This document shows, in pieces, positions 12,490 to 23,187 of a stretch of DNA of 64,000 nucleotides. How positions within the stretch are numbered: the stretch's first letter is position 1; every line of letters starts with the position of its first letter. The DNA comes from Morchella semilibera (lineage: Eukaryota > Ascomycota > Pezizomycetes > Pezizales > Morchellaceae), in assembly GCA_009192285.1 (NCBI GenBank), contig WBVU01000016.1, positions 868,001 through 932,000 of the forward strand. Reading direction: 5' to 3'. The position numbers and the translations under genes are program-made. The notes below the pieces were generated by a model that saw only the letters and a list, made by a program, of their open reading frames with translations, ran no database searches and was not told the DNA's origin.

Positions 12490-13965
12490 AATAAGAACTT
12501 CTAGTAAAACATATAGTTAAAATTAGGTTACGAGGATGCTTTCTGAATTGGAGCCTGGGCCTAAAGCATTGTTTGGGCCGTGTGGGTTTTTATTTTCTTT
12601 ATTCTGTTTTTTTTCCCTTCTTTTTTCTCATGGGCCGGGTTAAGGTTATTATTGTCAAATCACTCATTAGGCCGGTTAAGATTGGGTTGGGGCGGCGTTG
12701 GTTTCTTTGTTATAAGGTTTTACGATGTACGTTTTATATTAAGTACTTTTTTATTATCCCTCTATTCACCATCTACTCTTACAATCATCGTTTTCTCCTC
12801 TTCCTCTTCGCCTTCCATTTCAACTATTACACTTATTTATTATCTCAACCTACGACCAAAACCAGAGTCACACGTATATGTAATTCGTTTAACCTTTCAC
12901 TGTATCTACAATCGGTACATGTTCGTACATATGTGTACCACTTTATGTTAGCATACGAGTACTACAGCAACAGTAGGGAAAAATGGGGTGCATTCACTAC
13001 CACATGCCTTTCTTGTACAGTGGCTTCCTACATTAACATAATCCTATGTAGCAGTTCAAGTCACGGTATATCACTCGTTACTACCGGAAGTCCTTTTAGC
13101 TCAATACTCCTGTTATCGTTACTGTTACTGTTAATTAAATCATTCATGCCCAGTATTCTCTAAGACACCGCTGAGATATATAATCTTGGAAAAATCAAGT
13201 GAGTAGATACACGCGAAGGCCTAGCAAATTTTTAAATAAAGAGATCCTTCTACTAGGGGCCAGCGATATCCTAGATCTATAGAGAAATCATCACCTACAT
13301 ATTCAAGCCCACGATAAAGGGCACTTAAAGTTTTGTAGTTTGTACACTCGTTAAAACTCGATTGTTTGACAGAACGATTTATTCAACAAGTACGTTCATG
13401 CAACCTTCTTGTTATGGCACACTCTACCAGCCATGTAAACGAACCGTTTGATTCATTTCTCCACGTAACGATTTTCGGGGGTGAACTCTTTGATCCACTT
13501 CCCACCCAGGTGGGCTTTTGTAAAAGGCATCATGATTCATTTATACGAGGGCAAAATGATACCTTCCTGATATCATTTCCTAACCACTTTTGTGACTCCT
13601 TTTCTAATTATTCTTTTCCCGTCTAACGAGCCCCACTAGAGCCCACAGAAGTGGTGGTATTAATATATTGATTGATTATGTAGGTGATAGGATATAGGCT
13701 GAGCAAGCACGATAACTTTAGTCCAGCTCGTCGACTGATCAATTCTTTTCCCCAATTTTTTAAAGCATAAGTTCTTACAAGAAAAGTACTGTAAATGCTT
13801 AAGACAGAACTAAGAATTCCAAGGGTGACTTTTACCTCCGACCCCGGCCCAATCCATTAAGAGGACATATTTAGGGGCATAAGCAAAAACGGTGCACTTT
13901 TTGATTTGTTTTCATAGCTGCAGCTGGCAGGGACAATACGGCCACATAGATGACCGCTCTAGCTC

Positions 13966-13994
13966 ACTAACCCTAACTAACCCTAACTAACCCT
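13966..13994 (+). repeat. Interstitial telomere-like repeat (CCCTAACTAA units)
   Basis: Tandem copies of a 10-bp CCCTAACTAA unit mix the telomeric CCCTAA hexamer with a CTAA spacer. It is directly followed by the palindrome-rich CTACATGTACATGTAG. Confidence 0.8.
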
Positions 13995-14223
13995 CTGTAC
14001 TACATGTACATGTAGTGCTGTACTCTTCTTACCGCATTAGTACTAGCGACCCGCAGCCTCTTCTGTCGATAGGTAGATATTCTTGTTGTACTCTGAGTTG
14101 TAGGTTTCAGACCTATACGGTAGTTATTAGAGCTGGATGACCCAGAGCTAGAAATTTGCCAGGCCGATTTTAGGATTATTCGAACACTTGTATGTATAAT
14201 TACAGTGTGTGAAATCACTATCA

Positions 14224-14528
14224 TAGGACTACGGCTACGGTGCGGTAAATGTGTCAAAAGTACATGTACCGTAGTAATTTTACCAACGATGGTAAATTAC
14301 ATATTTTACCACCGGTGGTGAAAATATTATGGATAAAGCACAGACCCTTTGGCCAAAAGGGGCTATATAAGCATTTTACCACCATCGGCGGGAAACCTTC
14401 TAAGTATTGGCACTAATGATTAATGTAGTATTGCGCAGCATAGGGACTAAAATTCAGTGCTTATACCACCGGTGGTAAAATTACATTACTTTTGGCACAT
14501 TTACCGCTCTATATATATAGGACTACGG
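14224..14528. mobile_element. Element E: inverted-repeat element with 11-bp flanking duplication
   Basis: Identical TAGGACTACGG copies at 14224-14234 and 14518-14528 flank a 283-bp unit. Its ends carry inverted GCGGTAAATGTG / CACATTTACCGC, extended by CAAAAGTA / TACTTTTG. Inside are four near-copies of a palindrome like TTTTACCACCGGTGGTAAAA (near 14278, 14304, 14372 and 14461). No coding capacity. The 11-bp direct repeat could be a target duplication; the superfamily is uncertain because such a length is unusual for fungal MITEs. Confidence 0.65.
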
Positions 14529-15939
14529 GATTCAGTGACGGATACCAAATTAAACCGGTATTGGAGGAAGAGTACTGTACGTACCAATACTGTGTTCCTA
14601 TCGCGTATTGACGGGAATACAATAGCGATCCCACCCCCCTTTTTGCAACAGCAGTAGGTGTCTACAGAATTACCCCTCCACCCGTAGTACTGTATCTATG
14701 GTTAAAAAAAAGATATTTTCATAGAAAAAAAAAAAAAAAAAGCTTAGAGAATTGTTCCCCTTCTATGAGTGTGTGTTTTACAAGGCTTCATCTGAATCGA
14801 TTAGGAATTGATTGTAAAGCTAAAAGTTGAAAATGGCCGTTTTTGATCAAGAATTATATTACATTCAATGTCAATGCTCCCACTCGGCGTATGGTGCGGG
14901 CCGAGCCAACCCAGATATCATATCAGCGGATTATCATCTCCTTACTAAGCGTACACAAATAATATTCATCTACTGGCCAATTACAGATAAAGTTTAACAT
15001 TGGATACCATAAACTTATATATAAGTAGGTCATTGTGGTCACTCCTCCATTGTAATCATTATGCTCAACCTCTAGGAGCGTTAATACTACTACCTCTTTA
15101 GTTGCTCGCTTTTCTTTTCTATATACTTAGTATCGTTACCGTAGACTCGAATACAGTATCCGGTTTGTTACCCATAGGCCACGTTAACTCCGTGGACCGC
15201 ACACGTCCCACTTCAACAACCCTTCAAACATGACACTGCATAACAAAGCATACTATCCAATAGTAACGGTGAGCGCGAGACCTAGACGGGGACTGGCCCA
15301 AGTCGGATCCCACCCCACCCTATTTATCATACCACAGCCCGGGAGGATTACGAGTGATACCTTGTGATTGGTTATGGGTGAAGAGGGCTTTTTTGAACAC
15401 AGGAACTTCTAGAGTAGAAGGTTGGTATGAGAGACGCCTCCTTCTATGTGAACTCGACGAGATCGGGAGAGTGGCTAATATATATGGATTCCTAGTGTTC
15501 GTGATGGATTAGGGGGTGGGTTATTGAGCTTAAACTATATGTAGCTGCCTAGGTTGATGGATGATGCGCCTGGATGACGGTGGTACTGCTTCTCTGGGGA
15601 AGGGAAGTATAATTTGGGCAGAAATCTGACTAGTTAATCACTGTCTGGTGCTTAAAGGACAGAACTAGATTAAGAGTAAGGGCGGATTTAAGTAAAGGAC
15701 ATTCAGGAGACCCCGAAACTGGAGTCTGGCCTCGAACCCAAGAGATGAGCTATGAATTCTCGCCAAAACAACAACTACTAGATCTTAGACAGGAGAAAGA
15801 AGTATAGTAGGCCCCAGAACCCCACCATTCCGCGCCGCTAGAGAGGGGCTGTGCATACATATGTGAGTTCGTGTACTGTATCATGTCCTTGAAAGTGAGG
15901 AGACATAATTATAAGGAAAAGTGAAAGGAATTTAAGAGA

Positions 15940-15952
15940 GGGGGGGGGGGGG
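15940..15952 (+). repeat. Poly(G)13 run
   Basis: Thirteen consecutive G residues in otherwise AT-rich spacer DNA. A second 13-G run lies at 30835-30847, at the edge of a family B element. Confidence 0.9.
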
Positions 15953-16090
15953 TATTAGCCGCGTGCTACTCTGAGCTATGCACTATTATATTAGTTGCAA
16001 TAGAAAAAAAAATAACAGATAGAGATGTATGATAAATATTTTGTTTTTCGTGAACATAACACCACAACACTATAACCACGCCCAGGACCC

Positions 16091-17376
16091 TTATCTATAC
16101 CAATAATCCCCAATCTCCGGTAAGTGAGTCCATCCTGCGGGGGTGACCTTTTCCTTTTTGACGAAGGCCTCAACATGACTGATTGATATGATTATCTGGC
16201 CGTCCGAAGGCCTCCTCACCACGGCCTCCATTTGGCCAAGGGTCTCAAGGATGTCCTCGGGGGTGATCATTGTTATTTTGGAGATGTCCGCTATGGAGAT
16301 CTCTTTTTGGACTGCCGCAGTCCTCTTAGGGTCGGGGTTAAGAAGCACTCCCGCGATCACTCGGCGCCAGTATCTTTGGTACGTCAACTTCCCAAGGTGC
16401 GACATTGCTGCAAAAGGAGTGCTGTTAGTATCTAGAAGAGAGTATGGCATCTTGGGAGGGAGTCTACGGGAGTACTGCTATTCTATAAGATAACAACAAA
16501 GAGATGGGTGCTACTCACGCTTCTCCGGCGACCCCGGCTTCCCCTCCTGCTTCGAAAGACGATACGAGTACTCAATCATTTTTGTCCCCAGACCAGACCT
16601 TAGGAAAGGCTCGAATACGAGAATGCAGGCAAGGTTGAAGTCATCCCAAGACATCTTCTCTTTAGAGAAGAACCCCACCACACGCTGAAGAGGGTCCTTC
16701 ACTGGTACCCCAGGTACGGCATATATTCCTTCGTCTATGCTCTTGACGACCGTGTAAAAGATGAACCCCTTGAGGTCGAAATATATGGATTTATCGTGCA
16801 TGAAGAGCTTGGCGAACAGACACATGTTTGAGCAAAAAAGCTATCCGTACGCGCTTGTTAGCGGGGAAGGGAGCGCCCCGTTACTTTGGCTAAACTAGAT
16901 GGAGCTCCTTACACCGTCTGTTTCGGCATCAACTCTGTATATTGAATGCTCTCTATCTATTTTCTCCTCGAAAGTGCCCGGAAGCGCCGCTAGTCCATGC
17001 CCAATTTCACAGAATTTCTACCAGAACCTATCAGCCATTGGTCCAAAAACAAAAAATGATAGAATAATAAAAACATAATAATGTAATAATAAAAAAATCG
17101 AAAAAACAAGAAACAACTAACCCTGTGTCCCAGATATTTTGATATGTCCGTTGTGTACTTGAAACAAAACTCGCATACATATAGCATCTCTGGCTTCTCG
17201 CCCACTAGATCCACCGGGTACGGCGATTTGTACAGCGGCACCATCACTTGCTCCCCCAGCACTACCTTCGCAATGTTTGGCCTATCATCGTCCTTCGCTT
17301 TTTGCTTCTTACTTGTGTTCTTTGCTGGCTTCGCCGATGTCGGACCAGATGTTTGCTGCTTACGCGACGGGGGCAT
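16091..17376 (-). CDS. sas2: MYST-family histone acetyltransferase, SAS2-like
   Basis: Acetyl-CoA-dependent lysine acetyltransferase of chromatin; Sas2 acetylates histone H4 K16 in the SAS complex. Inferred exons: 17376-17122, 17017-16913, 16840-16519, 16407-16091, giving 332 residues (yeast Sas2 is similarly short). The N-terminus is basic and lacks a chromodomain. The MYST C2HC zinc finger reads CEFC, twelve residues, then H-x3-C, with an intron splitting the final H and C. The catalytic core follows: CLFAKLFMHDKSIYFDL, then NLACILVF with the conserved Cys. The acetyl-CoA loop RSGLG comes next, then GSPEKPMSHLG, whose Glu is the usual general base. The lack of a chromodomain and the short length argue for SAS2 over ESA1. 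The last exon has a degenerate C-terminal region typical of Sas2 proteins. Confidence 0.88.
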
Positions 17377-17882
17377 ATTTCTGTACTTTAACGAGTGTAT
17401 GGAGGGTGTAAAGCATGGGAAGGATATTTCCCAATTATTCCCTCCAGGTATAATGTATGTACCGTGACGAAGTAGGAGATTAACTGTGACTGGTGCGTCG
17501 CGTCATAGCTAGTATTTCGAGGTGACGTTGAGATAGGCTGGCGGAAAATAGTTGATCCGTGAGGCTTACCACTCCCGAAAAGCTTGGATGTGTCAACTTC
17601 AGGTAAGGCGTGGTAGACTGAATATAAGTAACTTCTATGGGTTTGTAATTATGAGTTAGGCTCGATCTATGATGGGCAGCTTGCTGCTTATAGATTATAA
17701 GCACGGCATTGGACCATCATACATGCAAATACATTGTGCTGTAACTTGAATCGCTCAAAAGCAGGCCCTTAAATTTTATAACACGCACAAAAGCTAAGGA
17801 TGTAATATAATTCAGTCCTATATAGTCAATTCCCCCAATATCATCTAATCACTAATCTGCCAAGTACTAGTACACTTTCTCC
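17377..17882. other. SAS2 promoter / GAA1 downstream spacer
   Basis: About 0.5 kb upstream of the SAS2-like start and downstream of the GAA1 stop (both genes on the minus strand). Nothing distinctive was recognised. Confidence 0.5.
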
Positions 17883-19884
17883 TCATTTACCTAAGTTCCA
17901 GCTCGCTGCCGCCAGAACCCCTGAAGTGACCCACGCCGGCCACCAAACACACCACACGACAACCTGCGTCCACATACCCCACACTTGCCATCCAAACGCG
18001 GCCTCTTTCAATATACCACCGAGTGGTTCGCCCCAATAATACGCCACGCCTACCAACGCCGCTGTGGGCGTCAGCCCTTGTAGCAATAACATGCTCAGTA
18101 TTCCTGCCGTCCATTTCCTTTCAGGGAATGGGCGAATGAATGTGAATGGTACTGCGAACAAGCCAATGAGGAAAGACAGCGAGAAGTTTAGGGTTGCAAG
18201 GGCAGAGAGGAACATGCCAAGGGTGAGGAGGGAGAAGCATTTGATAAGTTTGAAGTGCACAGGGGTTACAGTGAAGGTTAAAGTGAGAAGAGCGGAAAGT
18301 ATAGGAGGGAGGAGGACATTAAAGGCCCCGAAGACATAAAAGACGGAAGTGAGATACTGGGTTATATTAGCTCGGTGTTTGCGAATTCTAAAAGTGTGGG
18401 GCCAACCTTTTCGTCTAGTTGATTGAATATATATAAGGGAAGAAAGCCCAAAGAGTGAATCATTATCACGAAGGCTAATGGCAAGAGCATCGGCCTCTCC
18501 TCGCTGGTTTGTATGAATGAGGTCACAGCTTCAGCCGATGCTTGGGGGGCTTCTTTTCCAATTTTCTCCTCCTTGATCACCAAAGGCACAGCCTTGCTCT
18601 TCCCACTTTCAACCCAAAGTCCGATTGCCGCGAATGTAAAATTGACAGCAACTAACATAGCGCTAGGCAAGTATGTCCCAATACTTACAAACACACGATT
18701 TGCCATTAATAAGTAAAAGAAGAAACTCTGATGAAAGTGTTCGAGAAGATTATTTAAACTCCTGAAGAGACTCTCAACAGTTCTCCCTAGTGTAACTTCA
18801 TCATGGCGGCCTTCGCCGTATGCTTGAAGTGTTATAGCATCAATGTGGTATGGAATAAAGGAACTGTGGGGACCAGATGCATGCCCGAGCCCTTGATTTA
18901 CCATCCCGCGTAGCATGGTACGTAGGCGGTCTTGATACTTCTCGTTATGGTGCCACATCTCTTGTAGGGTCGTGCGGACTCCCATCTGGCCGGATGCGAT
19001 TCTAACCGCAGTATTTATGAGGTCCAAATTTGGAAGTTGACCATTTATGCCATCGTATACTATGTGGAGTGATTCAAAAGAGCGTACTGAGGGATAATCT
19101 ACTACTACGACACCTTGAATTGCGCCCGATTTAAGCGGTAATGGTGCGACAGATGGGGGATTATGAAGATCATGATAGGCGTCAACCCAGGCTTGGGGGC
19201 CCGCCCGGGAGTCCGAAGTTATCAGGAATATGATATCCTTCGACCAAAGAGACCATCCTATAACCATATCAGCATGATTCATCTCATAAGGCCAGCGGAA
19301 CCTATACTCTTGAGATACCGGGCCAAGGTAAGTACCAATGCAACGCCGCTTTCGTTCAACTGTCCGTCCATGTTCAACCACCCGGCGCATAGGACCAGCG
19401 CCTCAGTAGCGTCGCCCCTGGGTGCCTGGAGAACCGCGTACACGTTCTCCCCATGGATCTCTTCTCCGGCAGTAGTATAACTATACTTCTGCCTCCCAAC
19501 TTTCAAGCCCGACGCGCCAAAAATCTTCCCGATCACCCGAGCCATCTCTCCGCCCGCCGAGGAGTTCGCACCCAGCGCTCCAACCTCATTCCGGTACGCT
19601 CTGAACACGTTTTGTTCACTCCCGCCGAAGTATGTGTGCACCTGTCCAGGTAATAGTGCATTCTCGGAGATGTATGTTTTGCGCGAGTAGTCCTCGAGTG
19701 GGAGTAAGAGGAGCCAGGCAACGCCGACCAGGATGCAGAACGACGAGAGAACGGGAAGCAGCTTTAAGATTCTAGTGCTCCTGAGAGAACCTACGCTTGA
19801 GCTTGTGTTACCCCGCCGGTGTTCTAGGTAATTATCTGGAGAGGAGGTGAGGTTGGTGGTCTTACTGCTGAGTGAGGCAGCCAT
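17883..19884 (-). CDS. gaa1: GPI transamidase subunit GAA1
   Basis: Multi-spanning ER membrane subunit of the GPI transamidase, which attaches preformed GPI anchors to protein C-termini. Inferred exons: 19884-19302, 19257-18407, 18356-17883, giving 635 residues (yeast Gaa1 is 614). The N-terminal membrane anchor is about residues 41-62. The large lumenal domain carries the family blocks VYAVLQAPRGDATEALVL, LNESGVALVLTLARYLK and the near-invariant WSLWSKDIIFLITSDSRAG. The C-terminal third has several hydrophobic helices, as expected. The first intron would be only 44 nt with a non-consensus GTTCCG donor, but it is the splice that restores the conserved LTLARYLK...WSLWSKD join; the second intron is 50 nt. 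It may be relevant to the GPI-anchored fasciclin protein nearby, but there is no sign of co-regulation. Confidence 0.92.
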
Positions 19885-20893
19885 TAATAGCTCTCTTAGT
19901 TCTGTGGATTCAGCTTTTAAAATTGCGGCTTATGAGGTTTCTATACTTGAGTTAGAAATTCATCAACGGGCCATGAGGTAATTGGCATGTCCTTCGGATA
20001 TACGCAGATTTGAGGTTGGAGGCGGGATTAAGGTCACTGAGCACTAAGTCATGTGTTTCAGGGGTTGTCGGTTCAACGTGGTCCTTCAACGATAATCCCT
20101 GAAACTTCACCAGAGATCACTCGTCTATAACAATGAGTGCAGACATTTGATTTTGTTCACTATAAAAAATAGTACGACATAGACTTTGCATACTTCTATA
20201 AAATACATCTATAAAAACACCACGGAACCACCTTGGGGACTTCGGGTTCTGTGTATCACGGTTGTAAGCCGCCTATATATATATATACATACAAATAGTA
20301 GTCGGCTTTTATTGTTAGTATAACCCCCAATCATGCCCTAACAAGCCCGAACTTACGCTCGTCCAATTGCCAGTGGGGTGGCTGGGTGCCGTTCACCGTC
20401 CATAGTCACTCCGGATCCACTAGACGGTTTTCAAATCATAGACTTTGGTACTGTGATGTTTGAAACTATAAGCGCAAGTGCTTAAGCGTTGCACCTTAAT
20501 AACTGGGGGAAAAAAAAACATTAACGCCATGATAGCTAGGGTTCCTGCAGATATTTGTTAGTTTAAAAACGCGCAAAAGTGCCCATCTTTTGGCCACGTT
20601 GAAAGAAATGATTATAGTTTATTCTGGGTGAAGGGCCCAATTAACACCCTTCTTGTGTATTCGAGATAGTTTATGTAGAGGTTAAAGTAACAGGATACTT
20701 ATTTAAGAAGTGAAGAAAGTGATAGCACCGGAAGAACTCCCTATAGAAACTAACCAACAAAGATATCAGTAGAACAGATTGTAGTAGAACAGATTGTAGT
20801 AGGAAAACAAGGACTTAGTTGAGAGCAATCCCCGAAAATGTGCACGACTGATTCAAGGAAAGTTTAGCCGAAAAATAAAAGAAAAAGAATAGT
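19885..20893. other. GAA1 promoter / UCH downstream spacer
   Basis: About 1 kb between the GAA1 start and the 3' end of the UCH gene. It contains a TATATATA stretch near 20275 and a 15-bp direct repeat at 20768-20797. No gene recognised. Confidence 0.55.
20768..20797 (+). repeat. Two tandem copies of a 15-bp unit
   Basis: AGTAGAACAGATTGT is repeated twice in tandem with a partial third copy, just downstream of the UCH stop codon. Confidence 0.85.
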
Positions 20894-22392
20894 TTACTTT
20901 TTGTTCTTTGGTCGACCACGAACAAATCGATTCGAAACACCCCTTTTCTTCCTTCTCATGGCTTTTTCTGCCCAGTCTGGTTCGAGAATGTTTCTTGCTT
21001 GTCTATCCCTTGCCAAAATCCTTGACATTTCACGTATGAATGGCTCGTAATCGTGTCGTGTTCGTTCTGTTGTGACGGAGTTTTCAAACGCTTCCTTTTC
21101 ACTTTCGGAGATCTTATGTTTAATATCCTTCTGTTCGATGCAGAATTTGTTGTGGTACTCGATGAGAGTCTCACTACTGGTGAGGGATCTGATTTTGATG
21201 ATTTCAGCAGATTCTTCGGCAAGCCCAGTCAGGGCTTCGGTGTAGATACCCTCGTGCGAATCTTTCGTAACGAAGCTGTGCCATTCAGGGTTAACCTGCT
21301 GGAGCCGTGCTTCGATAGCACCCAAAATCTTCGCGTTAGAGATCAGTTCTTTACGGTAGATGGGGAGGCGCTCAGGAACGAGCGCCAGGCAGGCGAAGCG
21401 CTCAAGTGTCTTAGGATAAAGCGCGATACGCTCACGAAGCCCGGGGCCTATGGCCTTAAGCCAATCCTTGTGTTCGCAAGTTTCTAGATAATGTTATTTA
21501 AATCAGATGGGAGAAATCACCGAAATAGTAATGGTGGCTTACGGAATTTTACAGGCTGTCTCTTCAAGCCATCGAGCTCCCAAATCGCGCCGTCGACGTG
21601 GACGTAAGCGATGTAGTGGTAGGCCATGTCATTCTCGTCGATCTCCTCATCTTCGTCCTCGCCTGTCTTCTTGCCTTTCCTCTTCTTTTCGGACTTGGTC
21701 CTAAACCCCCGCTTCGAGGATTTGTAGGCGTCGGCCTGGTTCAAATCTAGGTCATCCATCTCCGTTCTGCGCCCGAAAGAATTGTGTGCACTCTTCAAGA
21801 ACTCGAAACTGGCTACAGCAAGACCTTTGTGTGGTGGGGTTAGAGCTTTACTGTACTCCTTGAAATTGGCGAGTTCCGTGGACAGTTCGACATCGGGAGA
21901 GTTCATGATAATATTCATAATTGCATAGGTCCCACAAGCATTGTCCTCGACCTGGTTCGCAAACCAAAGTCCTTCGGGGCAGACAACTTCCTGCTCTGAC
22001 GGATCGTACTTTGTGTTGAAAACCATACAGAACACAATACCATGGGCAGGCCTTACCGTAAAATTAGTTCAACTTTTATTTACGAGTTTTGATGGAGTAT
22101 TCTAAACTTACGTTACTACTGAAAACCCTTCTTCATCGATAGTGTAGACTTCTACAACTTCGGTGTTTCTCGCGCCGACATCTCGTAATAGCTGGGTCCA
22201 AATAACCTATTTTAGGGCCACAGATTTAGTAATTAGAGTTGTAGATATTTCTATAGACAGAAGCAATAATCGAACCGGTTCAGACTCAACGGTACACCAG
22301 TTAGGCCATGTCCGCTTGAAATTGTGTAATTCTTTAACCGCTGGGGCGAAAGGTGATTGAGTGCGCTGCCTTTTCGCGGAGGTTTCAGACAT
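20894..22392 (-). CDS. uch2: Ubiquitin C-terminal hydrolase, UCH37/Uch2-like (peptidase C12)
   Basis: Cysteine deubiquitinase; UCH37-type enzymes act on ubiquitin chains at the proteasome 19S cap. Inferred exons: 22392-22276, 22206-22112, 22051-21543, 21483-20894, giving 436 residues. The N-terminus has WCTVESEP, matching the family's opening W-x-x-ESDP. The catalytic set is visible: Gln104 and Cys110 in ANQVEDNACGTYAIMN, His216 in AYHYIAYV, and Asp231 in WELDGL. A Lys/Glu/Asp-rich insertion of about 30 residues (about 181-211) sits in the crossover-loop region. The C-terminal half has the UCH37-like ULD blocks (YPKTLERFACLALV, then EYHNKFCIEQKDIKHKI) and ends in a basic tail (RRKKRGVSNRFVRGRPKNKK). 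A BAP1-like role is possible, because that subfamily shares the tail architecture. Confidence 0.87.
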
Positions 22393-23187
22393 ATCAGACC
22401 CTTGGATATCCTCAATTTAAATGCCAAGATGCAAAGCTGGAGTTATCGCGCCTCAAAGGATGTGACGCGAAAATGATGAAGCTGGGGGACGCGTCTCTGG
22501 ATGCACTTCCAACAGACTTACCTTAGGTTCCGTGCCAAGTGCTCGGAGACTGTGGCAGACTGTGGCGGTGAAAGATTAGTGGGATGACACCTTTCGAGTC
22601 CTACCTCAAACTTGAAATACAAATACATGTATGTACTTACCTAATACCTACATACATGTTACTGTTACTGTGGCATGTATTCTCTTTGGGCTAACATAAC
22701 AAATGTGTGGCTTGACACATGGAGAACTAACATAGGTCGCATATCATCCTGGTCAGTACCTACATACATTAGTAAGTACTCTACATGTTTTACGTCTGCA
22801 GGTAATGTGGCCACCGTGTAATTAACTTTAGTCGCTAGGCGTAAAGAGAAAACTCCCGGTTTCTATGGAGCCCTAATACCGGTGAAAACTTCTAAGATCT
22901 TGAGTTAAGGAAGTTTATAGGCTCCCATGTAGTCTGTAATCTTGTGCAACCATGTAGCACTGTTAAACAAAGAATAAATATATTTTATTACCCTACCTTT
23001 AGCAGACACGCTCGTTACCCGGCTAATCCCACGCGTGTGTTTTTTCCAAAGGAAAATAAAACCCCTAGGAAGTGCACCTGTGAAGACAACAACAACAACT
23101 GTTGCTTCAGGTTTCAGTGGTTCATTCAACCACATATCTCAAATATCTATTCCGGTATCTAACCCTCAGATGGTTTGATTGCTCATT
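22393..23187. promoter_or_regulatory. Divergent promoter region between UCH and POM152
   Basis: 795 bp separate two start codons pointing outward. TACATGTA-type palindromes lie near 22625 and 22655. No specific factor site can be assigned. Confidence 0.5.

Larger units (their letters stand above)
12490..16090. other. 3.6-kb repeat-bearing spacer, no gene seen
   Basis: Lies between the unknown membrane-protein gene and the 3' end of the SAS2-like gene. It holds a T-rich stretch (12570-12860), telomere-like repeats near 13966-13994, element E (14235-14517), an A-run near 14728 and a 13-nt G-run at 15940-15952. Longer open frames (for example 12573-13163) are low-complexity hydrophobic translations of T-rich DNA and are not called as genes. 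Confidence 0.6.

Noticed and set aside
12573-13163. Open frame of 196 codons with hydrophobic translation
   Set aside because: It is the translation of a T-rich tract; overlapping frames look equally open, and no motif, homolog or splice context supports it.
20395-20515. TTTTCAAATC with upstream hairpins, tRNA-like at first sight
   Set aside because: No cloverleaf could be drawn on either strand.
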